A stretch of 64,000 nucleotides of DNA from Candidatus Zixiibacteriota bacterium (lineage in GTDB: Bacteria > RBG-13-66-14 > B26-G2 > WVWN01), in contig JAUWLW010000006.1 of the NCBI GenBank assembly GCA_030613505.1, positions 1 through 64,000 on the forward strand, in the 5' to 3' direction. Positions within the stretch are counted from its first letter, which is position 1. Each line of letters starts with the position of its first letter. The notes below the pieces were generated by a model. The model saw only the letters and a program-made list of their open reading frames with translations. It was not told where the DNA came from and searched no databases. Below are positions 19,851 to 27,423 of the stretch, one piece after another. Made by a program: the position numbers and the translations under genes.

Positions 19851-20003
19851 ATGCTTAAGGAATTAGTGCTTTACCTCGGCCGGCTGGCGCGCGAACGTTT
19901 CTACGGCTCGGTGGAGCTCAAGTTCGAGGCGGGTCGCGTCATCTTCGTACGCGTCAACCGGACGCTGAAACTCGAGGACCTCGCCGCCGGCGACAAAACG
20001 TAA
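19851..20003 (+). CDS. Small YezD/DUF2292-like protein, 50 aa
   Basis: MLKELVLYLGRLARERFYGSVELKFEAGRVIFVRVNRTLKLEDLAAGDKT; YGSVELKFEAGRVIFV pattern; upstream promoter; too short for the ORF track. Confidence 0.7.
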   Translation: MLKELVLYLGRLARERFYGSVELKFEAGRVIFVRVNRTLKLEDLAAGDKT

Positions 20004-20047
20004 AAAGCGCGCCGGCCTGCTCGGCCCTTTCCTCCCCCCTCGTCAGT

Positions 20048-20629
20048 CTATTGCGCGAGCTCCAAGCTGGTCCAATCGACCCAGAGGTCCGCGTTCTGTA
20101 AGTACTGCGTCCGGAGCTCGAATATGAAGGGCTCGGCGACGTCGAAGGTGATTCTGAACGTCTCGTACTTCTCCGGGTCCGGGAAATCTTTGGCGTACAA
20201 ACCCTTCGACATAATCATCTTAAAGTTTTCGCGGTCGGCTTTGGGGTAACCGGCGATGTCGATCCAGAAAACGGGCTCGTCGTTTTCGGGCAGTTTCGCC
20301 GCCTTCAGGCGCCAACGCGCAATGTAGGAGCCCGGCGCAATTTCCTCGTACGGCCCCCATGCGGCGTACTCGCCCAACTTGGCGCCCCCCCGCTTCACGA
20401 AGAGGGACATCTGGTTCGAGGCGGCCGGGTCCGACGTCACCTCGCCGCGCGATACCTCCGGGCCGAGTTCCTCCGCTTCGTACGTCTTGCGCAGCGGGTT
20501 GGCATCCGCCGGGATGGTCTTTACGATTTTGGGGGGCGGGAGTATTTCCTCCTCCTTGGGCCCCTTTTGGCAAGCCGCCATCAGCGACGATACCACGAGC
20601 AAGGCCACAACCGCCGTCACGTACCTCAT
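20048..20629 (-). CDS. Lipoprotein with carbohydrate-binding-module-like beta-sandwich
   Basis: MRYVTAVVALLVVSSLMAACQKGPKEEE lipobox; AGGTATAAA before ATG. Confidence 0.6.
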   Translation of the reverse strand: MRYVTAVVALLVVSSLMAACQKGPKEEEILPPPKIVKTIPADANPLRKTYEAEELGPEVSRGEVTSDPAASNQMSLFVKRGGAKLGEYAAWGPYEEIAPGSYIARWRLKAAKLPENDEPVFWIDIAGYPKADRENFKMIMSKGLYAKDFPDPEKYETFRITFDVAEPFIFELRTQYLQNADLWVDWTSLELAQ

Positions 20630-20668
20630 TTTATACCTCCAGGTGAGACCTTCCACTCCTAAGTTAAT

Positions 20669-21712
20669 TTAGCTTGCAATCTCCAGCGTCGGCGACGACG
20701 AAGCGAACACTTCGCCCACAACCGCGGCCGCGCCGCCTACCTCGGCCGCGTACGCCGCGGCTCGCTCCGGAGGCAGCGCCACGAGCAAACCGCCCGAGGT
20801 TTGAGGGTCGGCGAGCAGGTTCACCGTCGCCTCGTCGACGTCTTCCGCCACGTTGAGTTTCGGTTCGACGAACTTGCGATTGGTCTTAAGGCCGCCGGGC
20901 ACGTGGGTCGCGGCGAACTCGTGCGCCTGCGGCAACCGCGGTACGCGGGAGGCGAAGACCCTTATGCCCGCCGCCGAAGCGGTGGCCACCTCGAGCGCGT
21001 GCCCCAGAAGGCCGAACCCGGTAATGTCGGTGGCGCAGACCGCGCCCGCGGCCACCATCGCCGCGGCCGCGGCCTTGTTGCTTTGCAACATACTCTCCAA
21101 CGCCGCCTTCTCCGTTTGGGGCGGGCACTCGCCGCGCTTCACCGCGGTCTGAATCACGCCCGTCCCCAGCGCTTTAGTCAGCACCAGCGCGTCGCCCGGC
21201 TTCGCGCCGGCGTTGGTTACGACGCGGTCGGGCCGCACGAATCCCAACGCCGCCAGGCCGTAGAGGATGTCGGGCGACGTGACGGTGTGGCCGCCGGCCA
21301 ACAGGACGCCCTCCGCGGCGCACGTCGCGGCGCCCCCTTTAAGGGTGGTAATCAAAACGTCGTCCGGAAGCTTGCCGTAAGGGAACGCTACGACGTTCAA
21401 CGCCAGGAACGGCACACCGCCCATGGCGTAGATGTCGGAGAGGGCGTTCGTCGCGCCTATCCGGCCGTAGTCGTACGGGTCGTCGACGATGGGCGTAAAG
21501 AAATCCACCGTGGCGACCAACGCCTGGTCGTCGTTAATTTTGTACACCGCCGCGTCTTCGCCGTCCCGCGTCGCCGCCAAAAGCAGCGGGTGGTCCGGGA
21601 CCGGTAATTGCGCCAATATCTCGGCCAGCGCCTTGGCCGGAACCTTGGCCGCTCAACCGGCGGCGGTCGTACACTGCGTCAACCGGACGTATTTTCCTGA
21701 TTCGGCAGACAT
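20669..21712 (-). CDS. selD: Selenide, water dikinase with in-frame UGA (probable Sec20)
   Basis: ATG 21712: MSAESGKYVRLTQCTTAAG-U(TGA 21653-21655)-AAKVPAKALAEILAQLPVPDHPLLLAATRDGEDAAVY...; frame continuous with the listed 315-aa ORF. Confidence 0.9.
21622..21639 (-). promoter_or_regulatory. Candidate bacterial SECIS element
   Basis: 13 nt after UGA: CGGCCA-AGGCGC-UGGCCG, perfect 6-bp stem, G as second loop nucleotide. Confidence 0.65.
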
Positions 21713-21783
21713 ATTTCGCATATTTTATCACAAACCACGTTCTAAATCAAATACTCCCGTATGTGTCCCGCGGTCCCGTCGCC

Positions 21784-21813
21784 TTGACTGGGTACATCGT
21801 AATAAGGTATATT
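21784..21813 (+). promoter_or_regulatory. Sigma70-like promoter for the 21920 gene
   Basis: TTGACT-18 bp-TATATT. Confidence 0.55.
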
Positions 21814-21919
21814 AACCACATGCGTTGCGCCGTGCCCTCGCCATAATGGGACCCTCCTCCGCGCCGAAAGGTTTCCGGCCCTTTTCGTCGCCGGCGTTAG
21901 CGCAACCGTACGCCCGTTC

Positions 21920-22570
21920 ATGAAAGGCGACATCCTAAAAATCAAACCGCACCATACCGCCGCGGCCCGAGCCGTCTACGACCTACTCGCCGACGAGATC
22001 AAAAACGCCCGCGGCCGGTTCGTCGTCGCCGTCGGCGGCGAGTCGGGCTCGGGTAAATCCGAAACCGCCGCGGAACTCGGCCGCCTGGCCGGCGAAGACG
22101 GCGTCAAGGCGCTCGTCATCCAGCAAGACGACTACTTCGTACTGCCCCCCAAGGCCAACCACCGTAAAAGGCTCGAGGATTTCGCGTGGGTGGGCCCGGG
22201 CGAGGTCCGGCTCGAGCTGCTGGACGAACATCTGGCCCGCGCCCGCGACGCGAACGTTAACGAGCTCGAGAAGCCGCTATCCCTATTTGAAGAAGACGAG
22301 CTCGTCACCGAAAAGGTCTCGCTCGCCGGCGTCAAGTTCGTAATCGTGGAAGGGGCTTACGCTACGTCGCTTCATAACGTCGACCGGCGCGTCTTCATCG
22401 ACCGCGACTTCCGCGCCACGCGGGAGGCGCGCGCCGAGCGGGGCCGCGAAGGCCAGGACGACTTTCTGGAACGCGTCCTGGAGCGCGAGCACGGGTTCAT
22501 ATCCAAATTGAAGGACGGCGCCGACATCATAATAGGTAAGGACTACGCCGTGACGGCGGCGCGAAGATGA
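21920..22570 (+). CDS. Uridine kinase-like P-loop NTPase
   Basis: Walker A GGESGSGKS; QQDDYFVLPP; FVIVEGAYA. Confidence 0.7.
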   Translation: MKGDILKIKPHHTAAARAVYDLLADEIKNARGRFVVAVGGESGSGKSETAAELGRLAGEDGVKALVIQQDDYFVLPPKANHRKRLEDFAWVGPGEVRLELLDEHLARARDANVNELEKPLSLFEEDELVTEKVSLAGVKFVIVEGAYATSLHNVDRRVFIDRDFRATREARAERGREGQDDFLERVLEREHGFISKLKDGADIIIGKDYAVTAARR

Positions 22571-23799
22571 AGCTCGATCACCTCGGCATGTTCTCGGTCC
22601 ACGGCTACGTCGACGCGGAGCCCCGGCTGGGCGCCACCGACACCGGCGGCCAGGTGACGTACGTTCTGGAGCTCTCCCGGGCGCTGGCCGCGCTCGGCGT
22701 AGCGGTGGACCTCTACACGCGAGGGTTCGAGGGGCGGGCGGCCCTCGAGGCGGTGAGCGAGGGCGTCCGCATAATCCGCGTACCGTGCGGCCCGGACAAA
22801 TTCATCATCAAGGAGGAAATGCTCCCCTATTGGCCCGAGTTCGCGGACAACTGCGAGCGGCATATAAGGGAAGAGGGGCTGGCGTACCAGCTGTTCCACT
22901 CGCATTATTGGGACGCCGGGTACGTATGCCGGCTGCTCGCGCCGCGGCTGGGTATAAACTTCGTCCACACGTCGCACTCGCTGGGCGCCTGGAAGCGCGA
23001 GCGCATGGGCGGCGACCCCGCCGAGATGGAGAAGCTGTACCGCTTCGACGAGCGCATAGCCGAGGAGAAACGCGTATTCGCGGCCGCCGCCGGCATCACC
23101 GTCACCAACGCCGCCAGCGTCGAGAAATACAAGGAGTACTACGCCTTCGAGAGCGAGAACATGGTCGTCATCCCCCCCGGCGTGAACACGGCGCGGTTCA
23201 ATCCGGACGACGACGGCCGCGCCGTCGCCGGCACCGAGCGGCCATACTTCTTCTCGCTCAGCCGCATCGACACCAACAAGGGCCTCGACTCCCTGATAAA
23301 CGCGTTCGCGCGCGTCGCCCGCGAGGCCGACCTCGCCCTCGTCATCGGCGGCGGCTCCGTAGCGCCCGAGGAGCGCGAACGCCTGGTCCTGGAGGAGCTC
23401 CGCGACCTGGCCGCGACCCACGGCGTCGACGAGCGCGTCACGTTCGCCGGCTACGTTACGGACGAGGACCTACCCTATTTCTACCGGCGGGCGCGGGCGT
23501 TCGTGCTGCCGTCGAAGTTCGAGCCTTTCGGCATGACGGCGCTGGAGGCCATGGCGTGCGGGACCCCCGTCGTCGCGACTAATCTCGGCGGCCTGGCTCG
23601 CTACCTGCGGGACGGGTACGACGCGTTGCTGGTAGACCCTTCCGATAGGGAGGAGCTGACGGCGGCGATGCTGCGCGCGGCGGCGGATGAGGACCTCGCG
23701 GGCCGGCTCGTCGCGCAGGGCCACGAGACCATCGCCCGCGAGTTCACCTGGGAGGCTATCGCCGAAAAGCACGTCGCGTTTTACGAGAGGTTTTTCTAA
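22567..23799 (+). CDS. GT4 glycosyltransferase, sucrose synthase/sucrose-phosphate synthase-like
   Basis: DTGGQVTYVLELSRALA; HSHYWDAGYV; SKFEPFGMTALEAMACGTPVVATNLGG; ATGA overlap with previous gene. Confidence 0.88.
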   Translation: MKLDHLGMFSVHGYVDAEPRLGATDTGGQVTYVLELSRALAALGVAVDLYTRGFEGRAALEAVSEGVRIIRVPCGPDKFIIKEEMLPYWPEFADNCERHIREEGLAYQLFHSHYWDAGYVCRLLAPRLGINFVHTSHSLGAWKRERMGGDPAEMEKLYRFDERIAEEKRVFAAAAGITVTNAASVEKYKEYYAFESENMVVIPPGVNTARFNPDDDGRAVAGTERPYFFSLSRIDTNKGLDSLINAFARVAREADLALVIGGGSVAPEERERLVLEELRDLAATHGVDERVTFAGYVTDEDLPYFYRRARAFVLPSKFEPFGMTALEAMACGTPVVATNLGGLARYLRDGYDALLVDPSDREELTAAMLRAAADEDLAGRLVAQGHETIAREFTWEAIAEKHVAFYERFF

Positions 23800-23840
23800 A
23801 CCGGTTTATATCCCCCACGGCCCGAGGCAAAGGAGGACGT

Positions 23841-24056
23841 ATGGCCGCGCCGCAATGTATCTTCTGCAGCTGGAAGATGGAGAATTTTGGCAACCAGAAC
23901 ATAGACGACAACTGCCCGGAGGAGTGCTCGGTCAAGCAGCTCAAATCGCAGGCGACGCGCCTTAACCAGATGACGCTGGTCACAGGCCGCAAGTTCAAGA
24001 AGCTAATCGAAGTGCTCGAGGTCCCGCCCGAGAAGTTCGACGCGGCCGAGAAGTAA
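23841..24056 (+). CDS. Small Cys-rich protein, possible metal binding
   Basis: MAAPQCIFCSWKMENFGNQNIDDNCPEECSVKQL; CxxC and CxxxC pairs; AAAGGAGG before ATG. Confidence 0.7.
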   Translation: MAAPQCIFCSWKMENFGNQNIDDNCPEECSVKQLKSQATRLNQMTLVTGRKFKKLIEVLEVPPEKFDAAEK

Positions 24057-24146
24057 GGGTGGCGGGGGGCCGCCGGGGCGCTCTTAAAAAGACACCCCGC
24101 GGCAAACGAATTACGCCCCGGTGGGGCGTAGGGAGCGGGAGGACGC

Positions 24147-25601
24147 GTGTCCCGTTATCGTAGAATTCCGGGGTTGCTTCTGAATCCGTTTTTACTGGGC
24201 GCCTTGTTTGCGGTGGGCGTAGCGTTCAGGTTATTGCACCTAGACGACCCCGTCCGCTACGACGAAGCTTTCACTTACTTGAGCTACGCCGGCCGGCCCC
24301 TTTGGGAAGCGCTTACGGACTACGGCGCGCCTAACAACCACTTCCTCAATACGCTTCTCGTACGTCTAGCGACGTCGGTTCTCGGCGAACGGGCGACGCT
24401 GTGGCGACTTCCAAACTTGTTGGCCGGGGTGGGAACGTTAATCCTGGCCGGCGTAATCGCTAAAAGGTGGTTCGGCAGAGCGGCGGGGGTCGTCGCCTTA
24501 GCCGTAACATGCATTTCTCCCGTAATGGCCCATTTCTCGGTCTTAGCGCGGGGCTACGGCCTCTCGTTATTTTTCGGCCTAACAGCTTTGTATTTTATAG
24601 ATGTGAGACACGAACGGAAAGCCCGCGCCCTCCCTGTAGCCGGCGCATGCGCGTCTTGCGTCCTCGCGTGTTACGCGGTCCCTACGACCTTGCTTTTCGT
24701 CTTCGCCGTTTTCGCGTACGACGCTTACCTGACTTATCGCGAACGCGCCCGGTTTACGACGTTGATACCCTTATGGGTACCGGCGGCGTTGTTGACTCTC
24801 CTCCTGTACCTAGGACCGTTAATCACTTCGGGTTCGGAAACGTTCCTCACCAACATCGGCCTGCCCTCCGCGGCACCTTTCTCGCTTAGCGGCTTACAAC
24901 CTTACGGCAAGGCGTTACTGGACGAGAAAACATGGGGCCCCGGCGGCGGGTGGTTTTGGTTGCCGCTCGCGACCATTGGCCTTGTAGTAGGCGCCGCCAA
25001 GCGCCCGGCCTTCGGCGTGTTAGCGGCCGTCAGCGTATTGGGCAGTATCATATTACTCGCGGCGGGATACAGGCCCCCGGCGCGCGTCTTTATTTACCTT
25101 TTGCCCGTCCTGTCGTTCGGGGTCGGCGCGGCGGCGGAAGCGTTGTGGGAGCGGCTCCGTTACCGGTTTTCCGTTAGAAAGGCCGTCGGGGTCGCGCTCC
25201 TCGTCGCGGCCGTAGCCGCCGTCGTGGTCGCCGAAAGAGGGCGATACCTAAGTAATTCGCTCCGATCCGGCGCGGCCCCCACGGCGCTACCGATACTTAA
25301 ATACGTATCGGAAAATAACGCCGGCGAGATTTGTATAATAGCAATAGCCCCGTTAAACTACCCCTTGATGTACTACGTCGAACGTTCCCGATGCGGCGAG
25401 ATCCTAATAATAACGGGCCATTCTCCTAACGCGTTCACGCTCGAGTCCTTAGTAGCAGTCCCCGCCGGAGCCGCGTTGCGCGAAGTAGTACGGGAAGGAA
25501 CGCGCGGGGCCGGCGTCGTGCTCAGCGCAGACTTAGTTATCCGGATATCCGACGTTGGGATATGGAGGGCTTTAATAGCGTACCCCGACGCCGGGCCGTA
25601 A
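24147..25601 (+). CDS. GT39-like membrane glycosyltransferase
   Basis: VRYDEAFTYLSYAGRPLWEALTDYGAPNNHFLNTLLVRLATSVLGE; multiple TM helices. Confidence 0.75.
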   Translation: MSRYRRIPGLLLNPFLLGALFAVGVAFRLLHLDDPVRYDEAFTYLSYAGRPLWEALTDYGAPNNHFLNTLLVRLATSVLGERATLWRLPNLLAGVGTLILAGVIAKRWFGRAAGVVALAVTCISPVMAHFSVLARGYGLSLFFGLTALYFIDVRHERKARALPVAGACASCVLACYAVPTTLLFVFAVFAYDAYLTYRERARFTTLIPLWVPAALLTLLLYLGPLITSGSETFLTNIGLPSAAPFSLSGLQPYGKALLDEKTWGPGGGWFWLPLATIGLVVGAAKRPAFGVLAAVSVLGSIILLAAGYRPPARVFIYLLPVLSFGVGAAAEALWERLRYRFSVRKAVGVALLVAAVAAVVVAERGRYLSNSLRSGAAPTALPILKYVSENNAGEICIIAIAPLNYPLMYYVERSRCGEILIITGHSPNAFTLESLVAVPAGAALREVVREGTRGAGVVLSADLVIRISDVGIWRALIAYPDAGP

Positions 25602-25646
25602 GTAAGTTCCCCCATCTAATTGTCTTACACAATTGAAAGGAACGGT

Positions 25647-25946
25647 ATGCCTTCCATCTTCCGCCAGTTCAAAAATGTCATCAAGGAGTACAGCGTCTCG
25701 GGCGTGGCCGTCGGCATCGTGATGGGCATAGCCGTGCGCGACTACGCCGAGGCGCTAGTGGGCGACTTCATCATCCCGGTAATCAACGCCTTCGTCCCCG
25801 ACGTCGACTGGGCCGACTGGGTCCTGCGGCTGGGGTAGGCCAAGGTAAAAGCCGGCCACCTCCTCGCGGCCTCCATAAACTTCCTCATCATCTGCTTCAT
25901 AATATTCCTCTTCGCCAAGGCCGCGACGCGGGCGGCGAGGAATTAA
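25647..25946 (+). pseudogene. mscL: MscL-like mechanosensitive channel with in-frame TAG (nonsense, recoding or assembly error)
   Basis: MPSIFRQFKNVIKEYSVSGVAVGIVMGIAVRDYAEALVGDFIIPVINAFVPDVDWADWVLRLG-TAG(25836)-AKVKAGHLLAASINFLIICFIIFLFAKAATRAARN-TAA. Confidence 0.75.
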
Positions 25947-25968
25947 TCGCGACTATACGATAAGGATG

Positions 25969-25996
25969 AAAAAAGCCCCCGGTGGGGGGCTTATTT
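25969..25996 (-). terminator. Rho-independent terminator
   Basis: Minus strand AAGCCCCCCACCGGGGGCTTTTTT. Confidence 0.85.
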
Positions 25997-26014
25997 ATTT
26001 GAAAGGACCGGCGC

Positions 26015-26075
26015 CTACAACGCCTCACTCACCACCTTCGCTTGCGGGCAAAGCAGCAGGTAGTCGCGGCCGCCG
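26015..26075 (-). repeat. Diverged copy of the pruA 3' end (61 bp)
   Basis: 53/61 identical to 27424-27484; translates GGRDYLLLCPQAKVVSEAL* against pruA GGRDYLLLFTQAKLVSEAL*. Confidence 0.85.
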
Positions 26076-27326
26076 ACACGCGGCAAAAAGTTGAATGACC
26101 ACCGCGGCGTAAAGCAATAACATACCGAAGGTAACGATTTTTAACCGGAAAAACACGTCCTCCGTCGCGGTCCCCCAAATGTCGGCGGTGGTCAAAGTGT
26201 GAGCGGCGAACGAAAGGGCCACAAGCGCATAGCACGCGTTCCGCGCGCCGCCGGGCCCCCTCCGCCGCGCGTAGTATAAAACCGCCATATAGGGGAAAAT
26301 CGCGACTACGAAATGCTGTAGCCAAGTTAACGGTTGTAATAAAACACCTGTCAACACAATTAGACTTAATAGTAAGTTATCCCGGGCGGAGGGTCCGGCA
26401 CGCTTTTTTATAAAACCACACTTAACTACGAAAAACGCTATAACGGACGCGAAGAGCGCCATAGTAGCGGCGTTAACCCAACGGGAATGACGCCGCAGGT
26501 ACAAAAAACGCGTAAGGTCCCCCCTGTTAAATAACTTATTATATGCAGACACCGCCGCGGGCACCGACTCGTTGCGATCTAAAGTATAATAAAAATACTC
26601 AACTACCGCCGGACGTAAAACGACTTCGTACCAACGGCGATTTAAATCAACGTTACGACTCCATCCAACGAATACTGCAGACGCCAAGCATAACACCGCG
26701 GCGGCGATAACTACGCTTAACAAGGCGCGGTATTCGCGGCGGATTAACAAATAAAGCAGTATCGGCGCCGCCATTAACTTCGCTAATACGGCCGCCCCCA
26801 GTAAGGCGCCGCCCGTTACCTTCTTCCCGCGCTGTATGAAGTATACGCTCAGAAAAGCGAACGCCCATAGAGGTACGTTTATCTGCCCGGAGCCGAGGTT
26901 GTCCCACCATAACCTCGCGGAAACGACCGCCGTCGCGACTAACACCCAATTCCATTTGCCCCTGCCTAGGTTCGCCAACTTTCGCCTAAGCCACGGCGCC
27001 ATCGGCACGGCCGGCGACTCCAACAAGTAAAAAGAAACGCTAAAAAGGAGGATTAAAGACCCGAAATTGAAAACGAACCACAACGACGCGGCGACGACGC
27101 GCGGCATGAGCGCGAACGGAACCATCACTAGGGCGAAGAACGGCGCGCATAGATAACCGGAGAGGGCTAAACTGCTTCCGGCGTACGGGTCGCCGTCCGT
27201 CAATACAGCCTCCCCCGCCTCGAAATATCTTAGAACGTCGCCTCGCTCGGCGCAACGTTCAACCCACTCCACGGCGAACGCGACGAACGCCAAAGCAACT
27301 ACGAAAACGACGAGCCATTTCTTCAT
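26025..27326 (-). CDS. GT87/DUF2029-like membrane glycosyltransferase
   Basis: TM helices; YFEAGEAVLTDGDPYAG; lower GC than flanks; C-terminus overlaps the pruA-tail repeat out of frame. Confidence 0.75.
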   Translation of the reverse strand: MKKWLVVFVVALAFVAFAVEWVERCAERGDVLRYFEAGEAVLTDGDPYAGSSLALSGYLCAPFFALVMVPFALMPRVVAASLWFVFNFGSLILLFSVSFYLLESPAVPMAPWLRRKLANLGRGKWNWVLVATAVVSARLWWDNLGSGQINVPLWAFAFLSVYFIQRGKKVTGGALLGAAVLAKLMAAPILLYLLIRREYRALLSVVIAAAVLCLASAVFVGWSRNVDLNRRWYEVVLRPAVVEYFYYTLDRNESVPAAVSAYNKLFNRGDLTRFLYLRRHSRWVNAATMALFASVIAFFVVKCGFIKKRAGPSARDNLLLSLIVLTGVLLQPLTWLQHFVVAIFPYMAVLYYARRRGPGGARNACYALVALSFAAHTLTTADIWGTATEDVFFRLKIVTFGMLLLYAAVVIQLFAACRRPRLPAALPASEGGE

Positions 27327-27423
27327 ACCCTACCTCCAGCGGCACCCGCGACGGCCCGGAATAACTTTAAATACGGTCGGCCGTAAAACCGTACGCCGCG
27401 AAATGTTCTGCCTCCCCTACCCC

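Noticed and set aside
25836-25838. Wholesale TAG reassignment (pyrrolysine code) as explanation for mscL
   Set aside because: TAG terminates several normal genes in the window (e.g. pyrE, the ChbG-like gene), so global reassignment is unlikely; kept only as one possible local readthrough.
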